DNA of 64,000 bases from Antedon mediterranea (taxonomy: Eukaryota; Echinodermata; Crinoidea; Comatulida; Antedonidae), in NCBI RefSeq assembly GCF_964355755.1, contig NW_027306095.1:434001-498000 (forward strand), in the 5' to 3' direction. Of this stretch, positions 1-11,700 are shown piece after piece (the stretch's first letter is position 1; each line of letters starts with the position of its first letter). The position numbers and the translations under genes were made by a program. The notes beneath the pieces are model-generated. The model ran no database searches and was not told the origin of the DNA. It saw only the letters and a list, made by a program, of their open reading frames with translations.

Positions 1-630
1 ATGTTTTTGTGTGAAAAGTTTCATCGAAATGCACAAAATTGTCTAAAACGTCTCCAAATACGATATTAAGCTATTTTGTGCACTTTGATGTTTTTGTGTG
101 AAAAGTTTCATCGAAATGCACAAAATGGTCTAAAACGTCTGAAAATGCGATTTGAAGCAATTTTGTGCACTTTGATGTTTTTGTGTGAAAAGTTTCATCG
201 AAATGCACAAAATGGTCTCTAAAACGTCTGCAAATGCGATTTGAAGCTATTTTGTGCACTTTGTCGTTTTTGTGTGAAAAGTTTTTTCGAAATGCACAAA
301 ATGGTCTAAAACGTCTCCAAATGCGATTTGAAGCAATTTTGTGCACTTTGATGTTTTGTGTAATCCAGTTTCATCGAAATGTACAAAATTGTCTAAAACG
401 TCTCTAAATGCGATTTGAAGCTATTTTGTGCACTTTGTCGTTTTTGTGTGAAAAGTTTTTTCGAAATGCACAAAATGGTCTAAAACGTCTCCAATTGCGA
501 TTTGAAGTTATTTTGTGCACTTTGATGTTTTGTGTGAAAAGTTTTATCGAAATGCTCAAAATGGTCTAAAACGGTTTCAAATGTGATTTTAAGCACTTTG
601 ATATTTTTGTATAATCAAGTTAAATCGAAA
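1..630 (+). repeat. HOR segment, copy of 7,493-8,122
   Basis: Position 1 aligns to 7493 (offset 7,492) and the match holds to about 630. Shared rare variants include the two-base insertion GGTCTCTAAAACG (211 and 7,703), GTCTGAAAATGCG (about 138 and 7,630) and GTATAATCAAGTTAAATCG (609 and 8,101). It breaks where 631 reads AAGCACAAAATGG followed by CTCCAAATG, against TGCACAAAATGG then CTGCAAATG in the other copy. The window therefore starts inside a higher-order unit that continues upstream. Confidence 0.85.
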
Positions 631-913
631 AGCACAAAATGGTCTAAAACGTCTCCAAATGCGATTTGAAGTTATTTTGTGCACTTTGATGTTTTGTGTG
701 AAAAGTTTTATCGAAATGCTCAAAATGGTCTAAAACGGTTTCAAATGTGATTTTAAGCACTTTGATATTTTTGTGTAATCAAGTTTCATCGAAATGCTCA
801 AAATGGTCTAAAACGTCTCCAAATGCGATTTGAAGCTATTTTGTGCACTTTGATGTTTTTTTGTGAAAAGTTTCATCGAAATGCACAAAATGGTCTAAAA
901 CGTCTCTAAATGC

Positions 914-1000
914 GATTTGAAGCTATTTTGTGCACTTTGATGTTTTTGTGTGAAAAGTTTCATCGAAATGCACAAAATGGTCTAAAACGTCTCTAAATGC
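914..1000 (+). repeat. Exemplar 87-bp monomer
   Basis: Complete canonical unit. Its 18-bp dyad arms are 925-942 (ATTTTGTGCACTTTGATG) and 961-978 (CATCGAAATGCACAAAAT), separated by 18 nt. The reverse complement of the second arm matches the first at 16 of 18 positions; one of the two exceptions would be a G:T wobble in a folded strand. Tracts of three or more A or T are centred near unit positions 4, 14.5, 24, 32, 41.5, 46, 54, 62.5, 72.5 and 83. There are three CpG dinucleotides, in ATCGAA, AACGTC and TGCGAT. Confidence 0.95.
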
Positions 1001-1348
1001 GATTTGAAGCTATTTTGTGCACTTTGATGTTTTTTTGTGAAAAGTTTCATCGAAATGCACAAAATGGTCTAAAACGTCTCTAAATGCGATTTGAAGCTAT
1101 TTTGTGCACTTTGATGTTTTTTTGTGAAAAGTTTCATCGAAATGCACAAAATTGTCTAAAACGTCTCTAAATGCGATTTGAAGCTATTTTGTGCACTTTG
1201 TCGTTTTTGTGTGAAAAGTTTCATCGAAATGCACAAAATGGTCTAAAACGTCTGCAAATGCGATTTGAAGCTATTTTGTGCACTTTGTCGTTTTTGTGTG
1301 AAAAGTTTTTTCGAAATGCACAAAATGGTCTAAAACGTCTCCAATTGC

Positions 1349-1512
1349 GATTTGAAGTTATTTTGTGCACTTTGATGTTTTGTGTGAAAAGTTTTATCGA
1401 AATGCTCAAAATGGTCTAAAACGGTTTCAAATGTGATTTTAAGCACTTTGATATTTTTGTGTAATCAAGTTTCATCGAAATGCACAAAATGGTCTAAAAC
1501 GTCTGCAAATGC
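1349..1512 (+). repeat. Exemplar 86+78-bp variant dimer (dyad arm lost in second unit)
   Basis: The first unit (1349-1434, 86 bp) has GATGTTTTGTGTG (one T fewer), TTTTATCGAAATGCTC and ends CGGTTTCAAATGT. The second (1435-1512, 78 bp) begins GATTTTAAGCACTTTGAT. It lacks the ten bases CTATTTTGTG, so most of the left dyad arm is gone, and it carries GTGTAATCAAG in the centre. This pair is always found together and recurs dozens of times in both array arms (for example 3032-3170, 9480-9610 and, inverted, 59,700-59,830). It is a fixed higher-order building block. Confidence 0.9.
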
Positions 1513-1850
1513 GATTTAAAGCTATTTTGTGCACTTTAATGTTTTGTGTGAAAAGTTTTATCGAAATTCTCAAAATGGTCTAAAACGGTTTCAAATGTGA
1601 TTTTAAGCACTTTGATGTTTTTGTGTAATCAAGTTTCATCGAAATGCACAAAATGGTTTAAAACGTCTGCAAATGCGATTTGAAGCTATTTTGTGCACTT
1701 TGATGTTTTTGTGTGAAAAGTTTCATCGAAATGCACAAAATTGTCTAAAACGTTTCCAAATACGATATTAAGCTATTGTATGCACTTTGATGTTTTTGAG
1801 TGAAAAGTTTTTTCGAAATGCACAAAATGGTCTAAAACGTCTCCAAATGC

Positions 1851-1897
1851 GATTTGGAGCTCTTTTGTGCACTTTGATGTTTTGTGTAAAAAGTTTG
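1851..1897 (+). repeat. Exemplar GAGCTC-tagged truncated unit (38-bp cycle)
   Basis: The unit runs GATTTGGAGCTC, TTTTGTGCACTTTGATG, TTTTGTGTAAAAAGTTTG and then jumps straight to CTATTTTGTGC of the next monomer. The cycle from CTCTTTTG (1860) to CTATTTTG (1898) is 38 bp, so about 48 bp including the right dyad arm is missing. GAGCTC is otherwise absent, making it a clean tag. Forward sites start at 1857, 3781, 8499, 9975, 11899, 14758, 15813, 17132, 17769, 19082, 20743, 21380, 22693, 24442, 25070, 25620, 26344, 27313, 28986, 30299, 32275, 33056, 33928, 34792, 35583, 37246, 41964, 43440, 45364, 52055 and 55754. 57592 has the tag without the truncation. Inverted sites are 58559, 60799, 62045 and 62672. 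Confidence 0.9.
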
Positions 1898-4800
1898 CTA
1901 TTTTGTGCACTTTAATGTTTTGTGTGAAAAGTTTTATCGAAATGCTCAAAATTGTCTAAAACGGTTTCAAATGTGATTTTAAGCACTTTGATATTTTTGT
2001 GTAATCAAGTTTTTTCGAAATGCACAACATGGTCTAAAACGTCTCCAAATGCGATTTGAAGCTATTTTGTGCACTTTGATGTTTTTGTGTGAAAAGTTTC
2101 ATCGAAATGCACAAAATGGTCTAAAACGTCTCTAAATGCGATTTAAAGCTATTTTGTGCACTTTGTCGTTTTTGTGTGAAAAGTTTCATCGAAATGCTCA
2201 AAATGGTCTAAAACGTCTCCAAATGCGATTTGAAGCAATTTTGTGCACTTTGATGTTTTTGTGTGAAAAGTTTCATCGAAATGCACAAAATGGTCTAAAA
2301 CGTCTGCAAATGCGATTTGAAGCTATTTTGTGCACTTTGATGTTTTTTTGTGAAAAGTTTCATCGAAAGGCACAAAATTGTCTAAAACGTCTCTAAATGC
2401 GATTTGAAGCTATTTTGTGCACTTTGTCGTTTTTGTGTGAAAAGTTTCATCGAAATTCCCAAAATGGTCTAAAACATCTCCAAATGCGATTTGAAGCAAT
2501 TTTGTGCACTTTGATGTTTTTGTGTGAAAAGTTTCATCGAAATGCACAAAATGGTCTAAAACGTCTGCAAATGCGATTTGAAGCTATTTTGTGCACTTTG
2601 TCGTTTTTGTGTGAAAAGTTTTTTCGAAATGCACAAAATGGTCTAAAACGTCTCCAAATGCGATTTGAAGCAATTTTGTGCACTTTGATGTTTTGTGTAA
2701 TCCAGTTTCATCGAAATGTACAAAATTGTCTAAAACGTCTCTAAATGCGATTTGAAGCTATTTTGTGCACTTTGTCGTTTTTGTGTGAAAAGTTTCATCG
2801 AAATGCTCAAAATGGTCTAAAACGTCTCCAAATGCGATTTGAAGCAATTTTGTGCACTTTGATGTTTTTGTGTGAAAAGTTTCATCGAAATGCACAAAAT
2901 GGTCTAAAACGTCTGCAAATGCGATTTGAAGCTATTTTGTGCACTTTGTCGTTTTTGTGTGAAAAGTTATTTCGAAATGCACAAAATGGTCTAAAACGTC
3001 TCCAATTGCGATTTGAAGTTATTTTGTGCACTTTGATGTTTTGTGTGAAAAGTTTTATCGAAATGCTCAAAATGGTCTAAAACGGTTTCAAATGTGATTT
3101 TAAGCACTTTGATATTTTTGTGTAATCAAGTTTCATCGAAATGCACAAAATGGTCTAAAACGTCTGCAAATGCGATTTAAAGCTATTTTGTGCACTTTAA
3201 TATTTTGTGTGAAAAGTTTTATCGAAATTCTCAAAATGGTCTAAAACGGTTTCAAATGTGATTTTAAGCACTTTGATGTTTTTGTGTAATCAAGTTTCAT
3301 CGAAATGCACAAAATGGTTTAAAACGTCTGCAAATGCGATTTGAAGCTATTTTGTGCACTTTGATGTTTTTGTGTGAAAAGTTTCCTCGAAATGCACAAA
3401 ATTGTCTAAAACGTCTCCAAATACGATATTAAGCTATTTTGTGCACTTTGATGTTTTTGTGTGAAAAGTTTCATCGAAATGCACAAAATGGTCTAAAACG
3501 TCTGCAAATGCGATTTGAAGCTATTTTGTGCACTTTGTCGTTTTTGTGTGAAAAGTTTCATCGAAATGCTCAAAATGGTCTAAAACGTCTCCAAATGCGA
3601 TTTGAAGCAATTTTGTGCACTTTGATGTTTTTGTGTGAAAAGTTTCATCGAAATGCACAAAATGGTCTCTAAAACGTCTGCAAATGCGATTTGAAGCTAT
3701 TTTGTGCACTTTGTCGTTTTTGTGTGAAAAGTTTTTTCGAAATGCACAAAATGGTCTAAAACGTCTCCAAATGCGATTTGGAGCTCTTTTGTGCACTTTG
3801 ATGTTTTGTGTAAAAAGTTTGCTATTTTGTGCACTTTAATGTTTTGTGTGAAAAGTTTTATCGAAATGCTCAAAATTGTCTCAAACGGTTTCAAATGTGA
3901 TTTTAAGCACTTTGATATTTTTGTGTAATCAAGTTTTTTCGAAATGCACAACATGGTCTAAAACGTCTCCAAATGCGATTTGAAGCTATTTTGTGCACTT
4001 TGATGTTTTTGTGTGAAAAGTTTATTCGAAATGCACAAAATGGTCTAAAACGTCTCTAAATGCGATTTGAAGTTATTTTGTGCACTTTGATGTTTTGTGT
4101 GAAAAGTTTTATCGAAATGCTCAAAATGGTCTAAAACGGTTTCAAATGTGATTTTAAGCACTTTGATATTTTTGTGTAATCAAGTTTCATCGAAATGCTC
4201 AAAATGGTCTAAAACGTCTCCAAATGCGATTTGAAGCTATTTTGTGCACTTTGATGTTTTTTTGTGAAAAGTTTCATCGAAATGCACAAAATGGTCTAAA
4301 ACGTCTCTAAATGCGATTTGAAGCTATTTTGTGCACTTTGATGTTTTTGTGTGAAAAGTTTCATCGAAATGCACAAAATGGTCTAAAACGTCTCTAAATG
4401 CGATTTGAAGCTATTTTGTGCACTTTGATGTTTTTTTGTGAAAAGTTTCATCGAAATGCACAAAATGGTCTAAAACGTCTCTAAATGCGATTTGAAGCTA
4501 TTTTGTGCACTTTGATGTTTTTTTGTGAAAAGTTTCATCGAAATGCACAAAATTGTCTAAAACGTCTCTAAATGCGATTTGAAGCTATTTTGTGCACTTT
4601 GTCGTTTTTGTGTGAAAAGTTTTTTCGAAATGCACAAAATGGTCTAAAACGTCTCCAAATGCGATTTGAAGCAATTTTGTGCACTTTGATGTTTTGTGTA
4701 ATCCAGTTTCATCGAAATGTACAAAATTGTCTAAAACGTCTCTAAATGCGATTTGAAGCTATTTTGTGCACTTTGTCGTTTTTGTGTGAAAAGTTTTTTC

Positions 4801-5675
4801 GAAATGCACAAAATGGTCTAAAACGTCTCCAATTGCGATTTGAAGTTATTTTGTGCACTTTGATGTTTTGTGTGAAAAGTTTTATCGAAATGCTCAAAAT
4901 GGTCTAAAACGGTTTCAAATGTGATTTTAAGCACTTTGATATTTTTGTATAATCAAGTTAAATCGAAATGCACAAAATGGTCTAAAACGTCTGCAAATGC
5001 GATTTAAAGCTATTTTGTGCACTTTAATGTTTTGTGTGAAAAGTTTTATCGAAATTCTCAAAATGGTCTAAAACGGTTTCAAATGTGATTTTAAGCACTT
5101 TGATGTTTTTGTGTAATCAAGTTTCATCGAAAAGCACAAAATGGTTTAAAACATCTGCAAATGCGATTTGAAGCTATTTTGTGCACTTTGATGTTTTTGT
5201 GTGAAAAGTTTCATCGAAATGCACAAAATTGTCTAAAACGTTTCCAATTACGATATTAAGCTATTGTATGCACTTTGATATTTTTGAGTGAAAAGTTTCA
5301 TCGAAATGCACAAAATGGTCTAAAACGTCTCTAAATGCGATTTGAAGCTATTTTGTGCACTTTGATGTTTTTGTGTGAAAAGTTTCATCGAAATGCACAA
5401 AATGGTCTAAAACGTCTCTAAATGCGATTTGAAGCTATTTTGTGCACTTTGATGTTTTTTTGTGAAAAGTTTCATCGAAATGCACAAAATGGTCTAAAAC
5501 GTCTCTAAATGCGATTTGAAGCTATTTTGTGCACTTTGTCGTTTTTGTGTGAAAAGTTTCATCGAAATGCTCAAAATGGTCTAAAACGTCTCCAAATGCG
5601 ATTTGAAGCAATTTTGTGCACTTTGATGTTTTTGTGTGAAAAGTTTCATCGAAATGCACAAAATGGTCTAAAACG

Positions 5676-7492
5676 GTTTCAAATGTGATTTTAAGCACTT
5701 TGATGTTTTTGTGTAATCAAGTTTCATCGAAATGCACAAAATGGTCTAAAACGTCTGCAAATGCGATTTAAAGCTATTTTGTGCACTTTAATGTTTTGTG
5801 TGAAAAGTTTTATCAAAATTCTCAAAATGGTCTAAAACGGTTTCAAATGTGATTTTAAGCACTTTGATGTTTTTGTGTAATCAAGTTTCATCGAAATGCA
5901 CTAAATGGTTTAAAACGTCTGCAAATGCGATTTGAAGCTATTTTGTGCACTTTGATGTTTTTGTGTGAAAAGTTTCATCGAAATGCACAAAATTGTCTAA
6001 AACGTCTCCAAATACGATATTAAGCTATTGTATGCACTTTGATGTTTTTGAGTGAAAAGTTTTTTCGAAATGCACAAAAGGGTCTAAAACGTCTCCAAAT
6101 GCAATTTGAAGCAATTTTGTGCACTTTGATGTTTTGTGTAATCCAGTTTCATCGAAATGTACAAAATTGTCTAAATCGTCTCTAAATGCGATTTGAAGCT
6201 ATTTTGTGCACTTTGTCGTTTTTGTGTGAAAAGTTTTATCGAAATGCTCAAAATGGTCTAAAACGGTTTCAAATGTGATTTTAAGCACTTTGATATTTTT
6301 GTGTAATCAAGTTTCATCGAAATGCACAAAATGGTCTAAAACGTCTCCAAATGCGATTTGAAGCAATTTTGTGCACTTTGATGTTTTTGTGTGAAAAGTT
6401 TCATCGAAATGCTCAAAATGGTCTAAAACGTCTCCAAATGCGATTTGAAGCAATTTTGTGCACTTTGATGTTTTTGTGTGAAAAGTTTCATCGAAATGCA
6501 CAAAATGGTCTAAAACGTCTGCAAATGCGATTTGAAGCTATTTTGTGCACTTTGATGTTTTTTTGTGAAAAGTTTCATCGAAAGGCACAAAATTGTCTAA
6601 AACGTCTCTAAATGCGATTTGAAGCTATTTTGTGCACTTTGTCGTTTTTGTGTGAAAAGTTTCATCGAAATTCCCAAAATGGTCTAAAACATCTCCAAAT
6701 GCGATTTGAAGCAATTTTGTGCACTTTGATGTTTTTGTGTGAAAAGTTTCATCGAAATGCACAAAATGGTCTAAAACGTCTGCAAATGCGATTTGAAGCT
6801 ATTTTGTGCACTTTGTCGTTTTTGTGTGAAAAGTTTTTTCGAAATGCACAAAATGGTCTAAAACGTCTCCAAATGCGATTTGAAGCAATTTTGTGCACTT
6901 TGATGTTTTGTGTAATCCAGTTTCATCGAAATGTACAAAATTGTCTAAAACGTCTCTAAATGCGATTTGAAGCTTTTTTGTGCACTTTGTCGTTTTTGTG
7001 TGAAAAGTTTTTTCGAAATGCACAAAATGGTCTAAAACGTCTCCAAATGCGATTTGAAGCAATTTTGTGCACTTTGATGTTTTGTGTAATCCAGTTTCAT
7101 CGAATTGTACAAAATTGTCTAAAACGTCTCTAAATGCGATTTGAAGCTATTTTGTGCACTTTGTCGTTTTTGTGTGAAAAGTTTTATCGAAATGCTCAAA
7201 ATGGTCTAAAACGGTTTCAAATGTGATTTTAAGCACTTTGATATTTTTGTGTAATCAAGTTTCATCGAAATGCACAAAATGGTCTAAAACGTCTGCAAAT
7301 GCGATTTAAAGCTATTTTGTGCACTTTAATGTTTTGTTTGAAAAGTTTTATCGAAATTCTCAAAATGGTTTAAAACGGTTTCAAATGTGATTTTAAGCAG
7401 TTTGATGTTTTTGTGTAATCAAGTTTCATCGAAATGCACAAAATGGTTTAAAACGTCTGCAAATGCGATTTGAAGCTATTTTGTGCACTTTG
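5676..7492 (+). repeat. Array segment between HOR copies
   Basis: Ordinary monomers without a GAGCTC unit. Contents in order: 86/78 dimers with TAATCAAG, a segment with GCACTAAATGG (about 5,898), an ATACGATATT/TTTTTGAGTG unit (about 6,010-6,060), two adjacent TGTAATCCAG units (about 6,910 and 7,085) and one at 6,140. CCAAATGCAATTTGAAG at about 6,098 and GTCTAAATCGTC at about 6,171 are rare substitutions. They reappear only at 39,563 and 39,636, which ties this stretch to the 33,465-bp duplication. Confidence 0.8.
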
Positions 7493-8757
7493 ATGTTTTT
7501 GTGTGAAAAGTTTCATCGAAATGCACAAAATTGTCTAAAACGTCTCCAAATACGATATTAAGCTATTTTGTGCACTTTGATGTTTTTGTGTGAAAAGTTT
7601 CATCGAAATGCACAAAATGGTCTAAAACGTCTGAAAATGCGATTTGAAGCAATTTTGTGCACTTTGATGTTTTTGTGTGAAAAGTTTCATCGAAATGCAC
7701 AAAATGGTCTCTAAAACGTCTGCAAATGCGATTTGAAGCTATTTTGTGCACTTTGTCGTTTTTGTGTGAAAAGTTTTTTCGAAATGCACAAAATGGTCTA
7801 AAACGTCTCCAAATGCGATTTGAAGCAATTTTGTGCACTTTGATGTTTTGTGTAATCCAGTTTCATCGAAATGTACAAAATTGTCTAAAACGTCTCTAAA
7901 TGCGATTTGAAGCTATTTTGTGCACTTTGTCGTTTTTGTGTGAAAAGTTTTTTCGAAATGCACAAAATGGTCTAAAACGTCTCCAATTGCGATTTGAAGT
8001 TATTTTGTGCACTTTGATGTTTTGTGTGAAAAGTTTTATCGAAATGCTCAAAATGGTCTAAAACGGTTTCAAATGTGATTTTAAGCACTTTGATATTTTT
8101 GTATAATCAAGTTAAATCGAAATGCACAAAATGGTCTAAAACGTCTGCAAATGCGATTTAAAGCTATTTTGTGTACTTTAATGTTTTGTGTGAAAAGTTT
8201 TATCGAAATTCTCAAAATGGTCTAAAACGGTTTCAAATGTGATTTTAAGCACTTTGATGTTTTTGTGTAATCAAGTTTCATCGAAATGCACTAAATGGTT
8301 TAAAACGTCTGCAAATGCGATTTGAAGCTATTTTGTGCACTTTGATGTTTTTGTGTGAAAAGTTTCATCGAAATGCACAAAATTGTCTAAAACGTCTCCA
8401 AATACGATATTAAGCTATTGTATGCACTTTGATGTTTTTGAGTGAAAAGTTTTTTCGAAATGCACAAAATGGTCTAAAACGTCTCCAAATGCGATTTGGA
8501 GCTCTTTTGTGCACTTTGATGTTTTGTGTAAAAAGTTTGCTATTTTGTGCACTTTAATGTTTTGTGTGAAAAGTTTTATCGAAATGCTCAAAATTGTCTA
8601 AAACGGTTTCAAATGTGATTTTAAGCACTTTGATATTTTTGTGTAATCAAGTTTTTTCGAAATGCACAACATGGTCTAAAACGTCTCCAAATGCGATTTG
8701 AAGCTATTTTGTGCACTTTGATGTTTTTGTGTGAAAAGTTTATTCGAAATGCAAAAA

Positions 8758-11700
8758 TGGTCTAAAACGTCTCCAAATGCGATTTGAAGTTATTTTGTGC
8801 ACTTTGATGTTTTGTGTGAAAAGTTTTATCGAAATGCTCAAAATGGTCTAAAACGGTTTAAAATGTGATTTTAAGCACTTTGATATTTTTGTGTAATCAA
8901 GTTTCATCGAAATGCTCAAAATGGTCTAAAACGTCTCCAAATGCGATTTGAAGCTATTTTGTGCACTTTGATGTTTTTTTGTGAAAAGTTTCATCGAAAT
9001 GCACAAAATGGTCTAAAACGTCTCTAAATGCGATTTGAAGCTATTTTGTGCACTTTGATGTTTTTGTGTGAAAAGTTTCATCGAAATGCACAAAATGGTC
9101 TAAAACGTCTCTAAATGCGATTTGAAGCTATTTTGTGCACTTTGATGTTTTTTTGTGAAAAGTTTCATCGAAATGCACAAAATGGTCTAAAACGTCTCTA
9201 AATGCGATTTGAAGCTATTTTGTGCACTTTGATGTTTTTTTGTGAAAAGTTTCATCGAAATGCACAAAATTGTCTAAAACGTCTCTAAATGCGATTTGAA
9301 GCTATTTTGTGCACTTTGTCGTTTTTGTGTGAAAAGTTTCATCGAAATGCACAATATGGTCTAAAACGTCTGCAAATGCGATTTGAAGCTATTTTGTGCA
9401 CTTTGTCGTTTTTGTGTGAAAAGTTTTTTCGAAATGCACAAAATGGTCTAAAACGTCTCCAATTGCGATTTGAAGTTATTTTGTGCACTTTGATGTTTTG
9501 TGTGAAAAGTTTTATCGAAATGCTCAAAATGGTCTAAAACGGTTTCAAATGTGATTTTAAGCACTTTGATATTTTTGTGTAATCAAGTTTCATCGAAATG
9601 CACAAAATGGTCTAAAACGTCTGCAAATGCGATTTAAAGCTATTTTGTGCACTTTAATGTTTTGTGTGAAAAGTTTTATCGAAATTCTCAAAATGGTCTA
9701 AAACGGTTTCAAATGTGATTTTAAGCACTTTGATGTTTTTGTGTAATCAAGTTTCATCGAAATGCACAAAATGGTTTAAAACGTCTGCAAATGCGATTTG
9801 AAGCTATTTTGTGCACTTTGATGTTTTTGTGTGAAAAGTTTCATCGAAATGCACAAAATTGTCTAAAACGTTTCCAAATACGATATTAAGCTATTGTATG
9901 CACTTTGATGTTTTTGAGTGAAAAGTTTTTTCGAAATGCACAAAATGGTCTAAAACGTCTCCAAATGCGATTTGGAGCTCTTTTGTGCACTTTGATGTTT
10001 TGTGTAAAAAGTTTGCTATTTTGTGCACTTTAATGTTTTGTGTGAAAAGTTTTATCGAAATGCTCAAAATTGTCTAAAACGGTTTCAAATGTGATTTTAA
10101 GCACTTTGATATTTTTGTGTAATCAAGTTTTTTCGAAATGCACAACATGGTCTAAAACGTCTCCAAATGCGATTTGAAGCTATTTTGTGCACTTTGATGT
10201 TTTTGTGTGAAAAGTTTCATCGAAATGCACAAAATGGTCTAAAACGTCTCTAAATGCGATTTAAAGCTATTTTGTGCACTTTGTCGTTTTTGTGTGAAAA
10301 GTTTCATCGAAATGCTCAAAATGGTCTAAAACGTCTCCAAATGCGATTTGAAGCAATTTTGTGCACTTTGATGTTTTTGTGTGAAAAGTTTCATCGAAAT
10401 GCACAAAATGGTCTAAAACGTCTGCAAATGCGATTTGAAGCTATTTTGTGCACTTTGATGTTTTTTTGTGAAAAGTTTCATCGAAAGGCACAAAATTGTC
10501 TAAAACGTCTCTAAATGCGATTTGAAGCTATTTTGTGCACTTTGTCGTTTTTGTGTGAAAAGTTTCATCGAAATTCCCAAAATGGTCTAAAACATCTCCA
10601 AATGCGATTTGAAGCAATTTTGTGCACTTTGATGTTTTTGTGTGAAAAGTTTCATCGAAATGCACAAAATGGTCTAAAACGTCTGCAAATGCGATTTGAA
10701 GCTATTTTGTGCACTTTGTCGTTTTTGTGTGAAAAGTTTTTTCGAAATGCACAAAATGGTCTAAAACGTCTCCAAATGCGATTTGAAGCAATTTTGTGCA
10801 CTTTGATGTTTTGTGTAATCCAGTTTCATCGAAATGTACAAAATTGTCTAAAACGTCTCTAAATGCGATTTGAAGCTATTTTGTGCACTTTGTCGTTTTT
10901 GTGTGAAAAGTTTCATCGAAATGCTCAAAATGGTCTAAAACGTCTCCAAATGCGATTTGAAGCAATTTTGTGCACTTTGATGTTTTTGTGTGAAAAGTTT
11001 CATCGAAATGCACAAAATGGTCTAAAACGTCTGCAAATGCGATTTGAAGCTATTTTGTGCACTTTGTCGTTTTTGTGTGAAAAGTTATTTCGAAATGCAC
11101 AAAATGGTCTAAAACGTCTCCAATTGCGATTTGAAGTTATTTTGTGCACTTTGATGTTTTGTGTGAAAAGTTTTATCGAAATGCTCAAAATGGTCTAAAA
11201 CGGTTTCAAATGTGATTTTAAGCACTTTGATATTTTTGTGTAATCAAGTTTCATCGAAATGCACAAAATGGTCTAAAACGTCTGCAAATGCGATTTAAAG
11301 CTATTTTGTGCACTTTAATATTTTGTGTGAAAAGTTTTATCGAAATTCTCAAAATGGTCTAAAACGGTTTCAAATGTGATTTTAAGCACTTTGATGTTTT
11401 TGTGTAATCAAGTTTCATCGAAATGCACAAAATGGTTTAAAACGTCTGCAAATGCGATTTGAAGCTATTTTGTGCACTTTGATGTTTTTGTTTGAAAAGT
11501 TTCCTCGAAATGCACAAAATTGTCTAAAACGTCTCCAAATACGATATTAAGCTATTTTGTGCACTTTGATGTTTTTGTGTGAAAAGTTTCATCGAAATGC
11601 ACAAAATGGTCTAAAACGTCTGCAAATGCGATTTGAAGCTATTTTGTGCACTTTGTCGTTTTTGTGTGAAAAGTTTCATCGAAATGCTCAAAATGGTCTA

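Larger units (their letters stand above)
640..5675 (+). repeat. HOR block copy 1 (period 8,118 bp)
   Basis: Colinear with 8,758-13,793 at a constant offset of 8,118 bp: for example 781/8,899, 1,857/9,975 and 3,781/11,899 for GAGCTC tags, and 4,921/13,039. Only scattered substitutions were noticed (GGTTTCAAAT at about 755 against GGTTTAAAAT; CCAATTACG at 5,245 against CCAAATACG). The left limit is a one-base deletion in the other copy (GCAAAAATGG near 8,752). The right limit is 5,676, where CGGTTTCAAATG faces CGTCTGCAAATG. The block contains GAGCTC units at 1,857 and 3,781 and several 86/78 dimers. Confidence 0.88.

Noticed and set aside
2136-3080. Open reading frames of 60-115 codons on both strands as repeat-protein genes
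   Set aside because: They are periodic at 29 residues, exist in overlapping frames on both strands, start and stop at single-base monomer variants, and show no ribosome-binding, promoter or codon-use evidence. The period follows from the 87-bp unit.
8740-8760. Assembly error at GCAAAAATGG (one-base loss)
   Set aside because: The same one-base deletion is present in the partner copy near 42,217, so it was inherited with the duplication and is unlikely to be a random sequencing error.
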